DNA of 6,028 nt from Muribaculaceae bacterium (GCA_016287065.1 JAEEVB010000149.1:1-6028); one strand, 5' to 3'. Shown: positions 1 through 6,028, numbered from the stretch's first letter. The notes: a model not told the origin generated them from the letters alone. Translations and numbers: made by a program.

Positions 1-1
1 C

Positions 2-895
2 GATATCAAGAAGTGCTGGTTGCAAGACGACGTGTCGAACCAAATCAGGAACTTCATTCGACTCCATGCCAAGCAGCAAGGCTACACTTTCTTTGATTTG
101 CGTACCAATCAGGGCTTGATGCGCACCCTCATGATCAGGACTTCGAGCACTGGAGAAGTCATGCTCGTGGTTGTGTTTGGTTCTGACGACAAGACATCTA
201 TCAATGAAATGATGGAAGCTATCAAAGAGGCTTTCCCACAAATCACATCGCTCCAGTATGTGGTGAATCTCAAGTGCAACGATTCGCTCAACGACCAGAA
301 CTTTGTGCTCTATTCGGGGCGTGACTACATCGAGGAAGAAATGGAAGGCCTGAAATTCAGGATTGGCCCCAAGTCGTTTTATCAGACTAACTCTGCTCAG
401 GCCTTTGAACTCTATAAGGTGGCACGTCGCATGGCGCAGCTCACTGGCGATGAATTGGTTTATGACCTTTACACCGGTACCGGCACCATCGCCAACTTCG
501 TGGCACGCCAATCACGGCAGGTGATAGGCATCGAGTATGTGCCAGAGGCCATTGAAGACGCCAAACTTAATTCACGTGTGAACGGTATCGAGAACACGCT
601 GTTCTATGCCGGTGATATGAAAGACATACTGACCGACAACTTTGTGCAGCAGCACGGTTGCCCCGATGTGATGATTATAGATCCGCCTAGAGCCGGCATG
701 CACGAAGATGTGGTGAAGGTGATATTGAATGCTCAGCCCAAACGCCTTGTGTATGTGAGCTGTAATCCAGCCACGCAAGCGCGTGACTTGGCTATGCTCG
801 ACGAGAAATATAGCGTGGAAGAGGTGCAGCCGGTTGATATGTTCCCTCACACGCAGCATGTAGAGAACGTAGTGGCTCTGCAACGCCGTTTCTAA
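2..895 (+). CDS. rlmD: 23S rRNA (uracil-C5)-methyltransferase, RlmD/RumA family; 5' end cut off by the window edge
   Basis: This SAM-dependent RNA methyltransferase of the TrmA/RumA class makes 5-methyluridine in 23S rRNA (U1939 in E. coli numbering); it acts in the cytoplasm. The reading frame is open to base 2, so the N-terminal TRAM-like part and most Fe-S cysteines lie outside the window. The TTG at 20-22 is an internal Leu codon, because the frame reads DIKKCW just before it. Counting from that Leu as residue 1, visible motifs are FYQTNS (120-125, substrate and SAM region), the SAM loop DLYTGTGTIA (149-158), DPPRAG (221-226), SCNPAT (247-252) with the catalytic Cys248 (bases 761-763), and PHTQHVEN (276-283) with the general-base Glu282. 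The Cys at bases 14-16 sits where the fourth Fe-S cluster cysteine of E. coli RumA would fall (inference from remembered alignment). The family is certain; the exact target uridine is inferred, since paralogues (RlmC, RlmCD) look alike. It ends 11 bp from the convergent CYTH gene. Confidence 0.93.
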   Translation, partial: DIKKCWLQDDVSNQIRNFIRLHAKQQGYTFFDLRTNQGLMRTLMIRTSSTGEVMLVVVFGSDDKTSINEMMEAIKEAFPQITSLQYVVNLKCNDSLNDQNFVLYSGRDYIEEEMEGLKFRIGPKSFYQTNSAQAFELYKVARRMAQLTGDELVYDLYTGTGTIANFVARQSRQVIGIEYVPEAIEDAKLNSRVNGIENTLFYAGDMKDILTDNFVQQHGCPDVMIIDPPRAGMHEDVVKVILNAQPKRLVYVSCNPATQARDLAMLDEKYSVEEVQPVDMFPHTQHVENVVALQRRF

Positions 896-897
896 AT

Positions 898-922
898 AAG
901 GAGGATTCAAAGAGCCTCTTTT
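898..922 (+). terminator. Weak hairpin between the convergent rlmD and CYTH gene ends
   Basis: Immediately after the rlmD stop codon, AAGGAGG (898-904) can pair with CCTCTTT (915-921) around a 10-nt loop. This gives 7 bp including one G-U pair, with T at 919-922 as a very short tail. It overlaps the last codons of the opposing CYTH gene. A shared tail-to-tail terminator would make sense here, but the stem is AT-rich at its base and there is no real T-tract, so this is a weak candidate. Confidence 0.25.
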
Positions 923-1377
923 ATGTCTTCAAAGGTGGTGAGGCAGGAATTGTAGAATCGTCGGTCATCGGTCACGTTGCGACCTACAAAGTGGGGCAGG
1001 GCATATTGGTGATCGGCAGAGGGAAGTTCAATCTCGGCAATGACCAAACCTTCGAGTTGATCGTGAAACACATCAACTTCCCATTTGTTTCCCTTATAGA
1101 ACACAATGTGACGCGTCTTGCTAATGACAGGCGGCGTGCACATGTCGAGCATCGTCATGGCATCGGCTACAGGAATAGGGTATTCAAACTCATCGCGGGC
1201 GTCGCCAACACTGGGACCTTTGATGGTGATAAAAGCCTTGTTGCCGGCAGTCCTGATTCTCACCGTTCTGCCTTTCTCTCGTGTCAGGTAGCCTTGCTTG
1301 ATATTGATTGTTTCGCTACACATTTGCTTGAAACTGTCGTCAATGACAAGGTATTTGTGTTCAATTTCTTTGCCCAT
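907..1377 (-). CDS. CYTH domain protein, probable inorganic/nucleoside triphosphatase
   Basis: This complete 156-residue protein is a single CYTH domain (the fold of CyaB adenylate cyclases, thiamine triphosphatases and triphosphate tunnel metalloenzymes). Its length matches the short bacterial class such as Nitrosomonas NeuTTM. The domain hallmarks appear in order: the metal-binding ExExK motif as EIEHK (E4, E6, K8), the basic tunnel pair R40/R42 in VRIR, K53 in TIKG, E63/E65 in DEFEY, K87/R89 in KTRH, D102 in WEVDVF, E115/E117 in AEIEL, and the C-terminal VTDDRRFYN (135-143). All the charged tunnel residues are present, so an active Mg/Mn-dependent phosphohydrolase is expected. Characterised short bacterial relatives mostly hydrolyse inorganic triphosphate, but the substrate cannot be read from sequence; cyclase or thiamine-triphosphatase activity remains possible. 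It is probably cytoplasmic, with no signal peptide or membrane segment. The ATG at 1377 gives the start directly at the MxxEIE motif, as usual for the family; no Shine-Dalgarno site precedes it. It is divergent from the DUF5686 gene and appears to be transcribed alone. Confidence 0.9.
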   Translation of the reverse strand: MGKEIEHKYLVIDDSFKQMCSETINIKQGYLTREKGRTVRIRTAGNKAFITIKGPSVGDARDEFEYPIPVADAMTMLDMCTPPVISKTRHIVFYKGNKWEVDVFHDQLEGLVIAEIELPSADHQYALPHFVGRNVTDDRRFYNSCLTTFEDIKEAL

Positions 1378-1405
1378 AAAGATGAATAAAGATGATGTTA
1401 AGGAC

Positions 1406-1435
1406 GTTGATTTTGATTTAAAATCATTACTTTTG
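1406..1435 (+). promoter_or_regulatory. Bacteroidota-type promoter for the DUF5686 gene
   Basis: The -7 element TACTTTTG (1428-1435) is a perfect match to the Bacteroides consensus TAnnTTTG. An 18-nt spacer separates it from GTTG (1406-1409), a 3-of-4 match to the -33 element TTTG. Transcription would start near 1440, giving a leader of roughly 30 nt before the ATG at 1474. The leader is A-rich and lacks a Shine-Dalgarno site, which is usual in this phylum. A perfect TTTG also occurs at 1412-1415, but its spacing (12 nt) is too short for it to be the -33 element. Confidence 0.62.
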
Positions 1436-1466
1436 CAAAATTAAAAATAATCATCGACAAGAGAAA
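1436..1466 (-). promoter_or_regulatory. Probable divergent promoter for the CYTH gene
   Basis: Read on the - strand, bases 1443-1436 give TAATTTTG, a perfect TAnnTTTG -7 element. With a 19-nt spacer, TTTC (1466-1463) is a 3-of-4 match to the -33 TTTG. The start point would fall near 1430, leaving a leader of about 50 nt to the ATG at 1377. The -7 box directly abuts the one used by the DUF5686 gene on the other strand. AT-rich sequence makes chance matches fairly easy, so this is less certain than the + strand promoter. Confidence 0.42.
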
Positions 1467-1473
1467 ACCATTC

Positions 1474-4008
1474 ATGCTAAAAAAAGTATTCTTCATATTG
1501 CTCGTCATGTTCACGTTCACTGCAATAAAGGCTGTGGCTCAGCAATATGTAGAGTTGCATGGTGTGGTGAAAGACTCTGTGGCCGATGAACCGGTGCCTT
1601 ACGCATCAATTTTTGTAAAGGGAACAGGCGAGGGTGCTATTGCTAATGTGAAAGGCGAATTTACCGTATCGCTGCCACTTAATTCAGTCTTGAAGGTGCA
1701 AGTAGTGGGTTATGAGACTAAGGAAGTAAAGGTGAGCGAGCCGAAGAATCCGTTTGTCATCTATATCGCCTCGACTAGCCGCATTCTCGACGAGGTGATT
1801 ATTGACCGGAAACGCAAGGAAAAATATGAGAAGAAAGGTAATCCCGCCATTGCGCTCATGGAAGATGTACGTCGCCACATGAAGGATGACGACCCCCTGC
1901 TCAAGCCTTATTATGGCTACGATAAATATGAGCTGATGACCTTCGGGTTAAACAATATGAACAACGAGGAAGATAACCGGTTGCTCAAGAAATTTGACTT
2001 CTTGAAAGAGTATGTCGACACGCTTCCTATCACTGGTAAACCCATACTGCCCGTATCGGTGACTGAAAACTTCTCAAACGAGTATTTTCGCAGTAATCCC
2101 AAGACACACAAAAGCGTTATAATTGCCAAGCGTCATGAGGGTATTGAAGACGGACTTGATGCAGCAAGCGTCGAGCGTTTTCTCGATGATGCTGTCAGGG
2201 AGATTGATATTTACGCAAATGATATAACCCTTATGCAGAATCGGTTTGTCAGTCCATTTTCAAGTATTGGTTCAAGTTTCTATAAATATTATTTGACCGA
2301 TACTGTGGTAATTGATGGAGACCGTTGCATAAGGTTGTCGTTCGTCCCATTCAATCCCGAATCGTTCGGTTTCATTGGCAGAGTGTATGTGCTACTCAAC
2401 GACACTTCCCGGTTTATCAAGAAGGTGATGATGACCACTCCCACATCTATCAATCTTAATTATGTGAAACGTCTCTACATTGAGCAAGACTATGCTCGAG
2501 CCGCCAATGGTTGTCGACTCAAGACTCGCGACGATGTGACTGTGGAGTTCAAGATAATAAAAGGTGCACAGGAGTTTTATGCACATCGCAAGACGCTCTA
2601 TTCAGGACATCACTTCCAACCGCCACACGACCCGGCTCTATTTGACAAAAGCGGTGAAGAAATAGTTGCCGATAATGCCACGCGCCTGAGCAAAGAGGAA
2701 TGGAGCCAGTTAAGACCTGCGATGAGCAAGACCAAAGACGATGTGGGGGGCATGTTGGCAAGATTGCGCAAGTCTCGTTTCTTTTATTGGACCGAGAAAG
2801 TTGCCCTAACGCTTCTCAACGGCTATGTGTCTACAGGTAACCCCAGCAAATTTGACTTTGGCCCCTTAAACACCTTTATGAATTGGAACAAATTGGAGGG
2901 GTTCAGACTAAAGGTGGGTGGCATGACCACGGCACACCTCAGCAAGCACTTGTTTGCCAAGGGCTATGTGGCTTACGGCTTCAAAGACGAGAAACTGAAA
3001 TATATGGGTGAGTTGGAGTATTCGTTCAATGAGAAGAAGTATCATGCTAACGAATTCCCCATTCATTCGCTAAAACTGTGGCATCAGTATGATGTTGACA
3101 AGATAGGGCAGCACTATCAGTTCACCAGCCAGGACAATGCATTTTTGGCCATACGACGCAAGACTGACAACAAAATGACGTATCTGCGTCATACAGCACT
3201 CCAGTACAAGGTGGAATGGCTCAACGGGCTCTCGCTAACAGCCTCGCTTGAACATATGCGTCACGAGGCCACCCATTTCCTGCCGTTTGAAGATGGTGAT
3301 GGGCATGTCTTTGGCCATTACACGACGGCTGGTTTTCAAGTTCAGTTGCGCTACGCACCTGGCGAAAAGTTCTATCAGACACGCATGTTCCGCTTTCCTA
3401 TCAACATTGACAATCCCATCATGACACTCACGCACACCTATATGCCTAAAGGCTTTCTTGGGGGTGACTTTGAGGTGAACAAGACCGAGTTTGCCATCCA
3501 AAAACGGTTCTGGTTCTCGGCATTTGGATATACCGATGTGATCGTGAAAGCGGGAAAGATATGGAGCAAAGTGGCTTATCCCGACCTGATGATTCCCAAT
3601 GCCAATCTTTCATACACCATTCAGCCAGAGACCTACACGCTCATGAATGCCATGGAGTTTGCCAACGATCAGTTCGTATCGTGGGATGTGACCTACTGGA
3701 TGAACGGGCTCATCTTTAACCGCATCTCACTTGTCAAGAAACTCAAACTGCGTGAAGTGCTCTCGTTCAGGGGCCTGTATGGCAGCCTTACAAGTAAGAA
3801 TAATCCTGCTAAGTCGGCCGATGTGTACCAGTTTCCCGAGATGACCAATTGTCAACCCATGGGCAAGAAACCCTATATGGAACTGGGGGTTGGTATCGAC
3901 AACATCTTGTCGTTCCTGCGTCTCGACTATGTGTGGCGCCTCACTTATCGCGACACGCCCGGTGTTGACAAACAAGGACTTCGAGTGCAGGTACACATTG
4001 CCTTCTAA
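1474..4008 (+). CDS. DUF5686 outer-membrane beta-barrel protein with N-terminal carboxypeptidase-regulatory-like domain
   Basis: This complete 844-residue exported protein has an unknown role. Residues 1-22 form a signal peptide (KK, then a hydrophobic stretch, then AVA before QQ, probably cut after Ala22). Residues about 26-97 form a carboxypeptidase-D regulatory-like beta sandwich (PF13715 type), seen in HGVVKDSVADEPVPYASIFV and the GEF and VVGYETKEV strands; this module is common at the N-terminus of Bacteroidota outer-membrane proteins. From about 110, a lysine-rich linker leads to KGNPAIALMEDV (121-132), the usual entry to DUF5686. The second half (from about 460) is rich in alternating aromatic strands consistent with a beta barrel. 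The C-terminus carries the family signature ELGVGIDN...FLRLDYVWRLTY (803-825) and ends in Phe844, as expected for a barrel insertion signal. There is no TonB box or plug domain of the SusC type, and no SusD-like neighbour, so it is not a SusC/SusD glycan importer. It has its own promoter and no co-directional neighbour. Family placement is firm; function is unknown. Confidence 0.9.
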   Translation: MLKKVFFILLVMFTFTAIKAVAQQYVELHGVVKDSVADEPVPYASIFVKGTGEGAIANVKGEFTVSLPLNSVLKVQVVGYETKEVKVSEPKNPFVIYIASTSRILDEVIIDRKRKEKYEKKGNPAIALMEDVRRHMKDDDPLLKPYYGYDKYELMTFGLNNMNNEEDNRLLKKFDFLKEYVDTLPITGKPILPVSVTENFSNEYFRSNPKTHKSVIIAKRHEGIEDGLDAASVERFLDDAVREIDIYANDITLMQNRFVSPFSSIGSSFYKYYLTDTVVIDGDRCIRLSFVPFNPESFGFIGRVYVLLNDTSRFIKKVMMTTPTSINLNYVKRLYIEQDYARAANGCRLKTRDDVTVEFKIIKGAQEFYAHRKTLYSGHHFQPPHDPALFDKSGEEIVADNATRLSKEEWSQLRPAMSKTKDDVGGMLARLRKSRFFYWTEKVALTLLNGYVSTGNPSKFDFGPLNTFMNWNKLEGFRLKVGGMTTAHLSKHLFAKGYVAYGFKDEKLKYMGELEYSFNEKKYHANEFPIHSLKLWHQYDVDKIGQHYQFTSQDNAFLAIRRKTDNKMTYLRHTALQYKVEWLNGLSLTASLEHMRHEATHFLPFEDGDGHVFGHYTTAGFQVQLRYAPGEKFYQTRMFRFPINIDNPIMTLTHTYMPKGFLGGDFEVNKTEFAIQKRFWFSAFGYTDVIVKAGKIWSKVAYPDLMIPNANLSYTIQPETYTLMNAMEFANDQFVSWDVTYWMNGLIFNRISLVKKLKLREVLSFRGLYGSLTSKNNPAKSADVYQFPEMTNCQPMGKKPYMELGVGIDNILSFLRLDYVWRLTYRDTPGVDKQGLRVQVHIAF

Positions 4009-4030
4009 ACTTCAAGAACTGCTTTTCAAC

Positions 4031-4063
4031 AAAAAAACGCCACCCGTTGTGTTGTGGATGGCG
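4031..4063 (-). terminator. Intrinsic terminator of the aguA-aguB operon
   Basis: On the - strand RNA, CGCCATCC (4063-4056) pairs with GGGTGGCG (4045-4038) as an uninterrupted 8-bp stem with one U-G wobble. The loop is 10 nt (ACAACACAAC), and seven Ts follow (4037-4031). It lies 24 bp beyond the aguB stop codon. Read on the + strand, the wobble becomes a C-A mismatch and the stem is followed by CAAAAATAAG with no T-tract. The element is therefore specific for the leftward operon and does not obviously end the DUF5686 transcript. Confidence 0.82.
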
Positions 4064-4087
4064 CAAAAATAAGTTGTTTGTAGATAA

Positions 4088-4966
4088 TTAGTCGTCGATA
4101 AAGCGGCGGTTCAAATCGCCATAGTAGTCGATGCGGCGGTCACGCAAGAAAGGCCACCAGCGCCTCACCACTTCAGTACGCTCCATGTTGAGGTCAAACA
4201 CTATTTCCTCTTCCTGGTCTTGTGATGCTTGATAGAGGATTTCACCTTGTTGCCCGGCAATGAAGCTGCTCCCCCAGAACTGGATGCCACGTGTCATTCC
4301 ACTTGGGTCCAATTCATGACCGCAGCGGTTCACAGTCACCACAGGAATACCGTTGGCAATGGCATGACCGCGCTGTACGGTTGTCCAAGCCTCAATCTGT
4401 CGTTTCTTTTCTTGTGGCGTATCGCTGCTCTCGTAACCTATAGCGGTAGGATAGATGAGCAATTGTGCACCTTGCATGGCCATGAGTCTGGCGGCTTCGG
4501 GGTACCACTGATCCCAGCATACAAGCACGCCCAAGCGTCCTACCGATGTGTCGATAGGCTTAAAGCCAATATCGCCAGGTGTGAAATAGAATTTCTCATA
4601 ATAAGCGGGATCATCGGGGATATGCATTTTACGATATTTGCCTGCAATGCTGCCATCTTTTTCAAAAACTACGGCGGTGTTATGATACAGCCCTGTGGCA
4701 CGTTTCTCGAACAACGAAGTTACAAGCACAATCTGGTTGTCCTTGGCCAACGAACCGTAGAAAGCCGTTACATCGCCAGGAATCTCGGTGGCTAGATTGA
4801 AGTTGTTTACATCTTCCACTTGGCAAAAGTAGAGTGAATCGTGAAGCTCTTGCATAACAATAAGTTCTGCTCCTTGCTGTGCAAGGGCTTTGATTTTTTG
4901 TGCAAGGCGTGAACGGTTGTCTTCTACATTGTCAGTGTTATGCTGTTGAATGATTCCAATTTTCAT
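4088..4966 (-). CDS. aguB: N-carbamoylputrescine amidase
   Basis: This 292-residue carbon-nitrogen hydrolase of the nitrilase superfamily hydrolyses N-carbamoylputrescine to putrescine, CO2 and NH3 in the cytoplasm. The catalytic Glu-Lys-Cys triad is intact: E40 (VMQE), K113 (YRKMHIPDDP) and C150 (VCWDQWYPEAAR). Features separating it from other nitrilases and typical of the plant/bacterial CPA branch are ELHDSLYFCQVED (40-52), EAWTTVQRGHAIANG (192-206), GSSFIAG (232-238) and the C-terminal RRWWPFLRDRRIDYYGDL (268-285). Length fits the family. The ATG at 4966 is supported by the MKIGIIQQ start, which is the first beta strand of the fold; the region just upstream (CACTC) has no clear Shine-Dalgarno site. 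It starts only 5 bp after the aguA stop codon, so the two are almost certainly co-transcribed and perhaps translationally coupled. That pairing with agmatine deiminase makes the substrate assignment strong. A T-tract terminator follows the gene. Confidence 0.95.
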   Translation of the reverse strand: MKIGIIQQHNTDNVEDNRSRLAQKIKALAQQGAELIVMQELHDSLYFCQVEDVNNFNLATEIPGDVTAFYGSLAKDNQIVLVTSLFEKRATGLYHNTAVVFEKDGSIAGKYRKMHIPDDPAYYEKFYFTPGDIGFKPIDTSVGRLGVLVCWDQWYPEAARLMAMQGAQLLIYPTAIGYESSDTPQEKKRQIEAWTTVQRGHAIANGIPVVTVNRCGHELDPSGMTRGIQFWGSSFIAGQQGEILYQASQDQEEEIVFDLNMERTEVVRRWWPFLRDRRIDYYGDLNRRFIDD

Positions 4967-4971
4967 GAGTG

Positions 4972-6006
4972 CTAAATATTTAATGTGTTTACTGGAAATT
5001 GCATAGTAGCGCAGTGCAATGAGCCGTGTTGAACGATGAGCGGGGTGCAGTCAACACCCTTGACGGTGCGGTCAGGGAATGCCTCACCTATAATGCGGCA
5101 AGCCTCGGTATCGAGCCTTGGTTGGTTATAGGTAGGTACCAGCACGCTATAGTTTGTCACCAAGAAGTTGGCATAAGTTGCTGGCAATCGGTAATCGTCA
5201 TCAAAGATGGGAGCGGGCAGGGGCAACTCAAGCAGGCGGTAGTGTTCACCCTTAACATTAGTGAACGATGCGAGCTGCTCTTTCATCAACTGCATTTCGT
5301 TATAGTGCTCGTCGGCAGGGTCATTACAACCACAGTATATGATAGTGTTGTCGGGAGCAAATCGCGCCAGCGTGTCGATGTGGCAGTCGGTATCGTCGCC
5401 GGCAATGAAACCATGGCCAAGCCACAGAATTTTCTCAGCTCCTAGGCGTTTCTTGAGTTGCTGTTCAATCTCGGCTTTGCCCCATTGTTCATTGCGGTTG
5501 GGTGATAGCAGGCATTTTGTGGTTGTCAGGATAGTGCCATTACCGTCACTCTCTATTGAGCCACCTTCTAGGACCATGTCAAGATGATTCTCCATGCCAT
5601 TCTTGAATATACCGGCTTTTACTAATGCTCTATTAATCTGGTTGTCGTGATTAGCGGCAAATTTCATGCCCCAAGCATTGAAAGTGAAATCAAGCGGCAC
5701 AGCTTGTTCTTCGTTCAACACCGTGATGGCGCCAAAATCTCTTGCCCAAGTGTCGTTGCTGTCGGCTATGACTACACGTATTCTGGACTCTTTACTTGAT
5801 GCATCATGGGGCAGGTAGTTTTGAACAAGGTCGATCGATGGGGCCACAATAATAAGCCGCTCATCGCACAGGATGTTGCGGGCAATCTCAGCATAACATC
5901 TGGTGACATCATTTAGAGTCGGGTACCAGTCAGTATCGACATGAGGCCAGGCTATCAAGATGGCATCTTGAGGGAACCATTCAGGTGGGAGTGTACGATT
6001 ACTCAT
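4972..6006 (-). CDS. aguA: Agmatine deiminase
   Basis: This complete 344-residue member of the peptidyl-arginine deiminase/agmatine deiminase family (guanidino-group-modifying superfamily) converts agmatine to N-carbamoylputrescine and ammonia. Motifs in order are LPPEWFPQDAILIAWPH (6-22), SNDTWARDFGAI (83-94, with Asp90), DFTFNAWG (106-113), LEGGSIESDG (146-155), GDDTDCHIDTLARF (203-216, with His209), LPATYANFLVTN (274-285) and HGSLHCATMQFP (327-338, with the catalytic Cys332). All catalytic positions are present. The variable residue before His209 is Cys here, where related enzymes often have Gly or Ser. The length is slightly short of plant homologues but normal for bacteria. The ATG at 6006 is favoured by its position just before the PPEW motif and by GGGAG 7 nt upstream. 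It is the first visible gene of the aguA-aguB operon, followed by aguB after 5 bp. Any promoter lies beyond the right edge, since only 22 bp of upstream DNA are visible. Confidence 0.95.
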   Translation of the reverse strand: MSNRTLPPEWFPQDAILIAWPHVDTDWYPTLNDVTRCYAEIARNILCDERLIIVAPSIDLVQNYLPHDASSKESRIRVVIADSNDTWARDFGAITVLNEEQAVPLDFTFNAWGMKFAANHDNQINRALVKAGIFKNGMENHLDMVLEGGSIESDGNGTILTTTKCLLSPNRNEQWGKAEIEQQLKKRLGAEKILWLGHGFIAGDDTDCHIDTLARFAPDNTIIYCGCNDPADEHYNEMQLMKEQLASFTNVKGEHYRLLELPLPAPIFDDDYRLPATYANFLVTNYSVLVPTYNQPRLDTEACRIIGEAFPDRTVKGVDCTPLIVQHGSLHCATMQFPVNTLNI

Positions 6007-6013
6007 TAATATT

Positions 6014-6018
6014 CTCCC
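6014..6018 (-). promoter_or_regulatory. Likely Shine-Dalgarno site of aguA
   Basis: On the - strand, GGGAG sits 7 nt before the ATG at 6006. It is the only start in this window with a purine-rich core at proper spacing, the other visible starts lacking one. It supports the chosen aguA start. In Bacteroidota such sites matter less than in other bacteria, so the functional weight is uncertain. Confidence 0.45.
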
Positions 6019-6028
6019 AAATCGAATC

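Noticed and set aside
572..910. Open - strand frame of 112 codons opposite rlmD
   Set aside because: It is antisense to the catalytic half of rlmD, where codon constraint explains the lack of stops; its product is not protein-like in any family I know.
991..1389. Open + strand frame of 132 codons opposite the CYTH gene
   Set aside because: It mirrors the well-conserved CYTH gene and its product resembles nothing recognisable; it is an antisense shadow.
1412..1415. Perfect TTTG as the -33 element of the DUF5686 promoter
   Set aside because: It leaves only 12 nt before the -7 box; GTTG at 1406-1409 with 18 nt fits the usual spacing better.
1474..4008. DUF5686 protein as a SusC/TonB-dependent transporter
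   Set aside because: It shares the N-terminal regulatory-like domain with SusC, but has no plug domain, is shorter than typical SusC proteins, has no SusD neighbour, and ends with the DUF5686 signature.
4229..4795. Open + strand frame of 188 codons opposite aguB
   Set aside because: It lies fully antisense within a gene with an intact catalytic triad. Its translation shows no recognisable domain, and no promoter or ribosome site supports it.
5026..5587. Overlapping + strand frames (139 and 82 codons) opposite aguA
   Set aside because: Both are antisense to conserved agmatine deiminase motifs, and their translations lack domain features.
1..6028. Mobile element, CRISPR array, tRNA/rRNA, phage or defence system
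   Set aside because: No transposase, integrase, terminal or regularly spaced repeats, or cloverleaf sequence was seen; nearly all of the window is filled by five ordinary chromosomal genes.

Overview
This window looks like ordinary chromosomal DNA from a member of the Bacteroidota, most likely order Bacteroidales (a Prevotella-, Muribaculaceae- or Bacteroides-like gut or oral organism; the genus cannot be fixed from this window). The evidence is a DUF5686 outer-membrane protein with an N-terminal carboxypeptidase-regulatory-like domain (an architecture typical of this phylum), Bacteroidota-style promoter elements (TAnnTTTG), and weak or absent Shine-Dalgarno sites before most genes. No mobile elements, RNA genes, CRISPR arrays or phage genes were seen.

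Layout from left to right. (1) Bases 2-895, + strand: the 3' part of a 23S rRNA m5U methyltransferase gene (rlmD/rumA family) whose 5' end lies outside the window. (2) Bases 907-1377, - strand: a complete small CYTH-domain protein, probably a triphosphatase, tail-to-tail with rlmD across 11 bp. (3) Bases 1378-1473: a compact divergent promoter region in which two perfect -7 elements, one per strand, abut head to head. (4) Bases 1474-4008, + strand: a large exported DUF5686 outer-membrane beta-barrel protein of unknown function, apparently a single-gene unit. (5) Bases 4009-4087: an intergenic stretch holding a clear intrinsic terminator that serves the - strand. (6) Bases 4088-6006, - strand: a two-gene polyamine operon in which agmatine deiminase (aguA, upstream) is followed after 5 bp by N-carbamoylputrescine amidase (aguB).

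The last two genes act together. AguA converts agmatine to N-carbamoylputrescine and AguB hydrolyses that to putrescine, which in this phylum usually feeds spermidine synthesis by the carboxyspermidine route. Arginine decarboxylase, which would supply agmatine, is not in the window. The other genes have no evident functional link to each other.

I do not see a new multi-gene system here. The points most worth a second look are the abutting divergent promoters, the uncharacterised DUF5686 outer-membrane protein, the unassigned substrate of the CYTH enzyme, and a terminator whose geometry works on only one strand.
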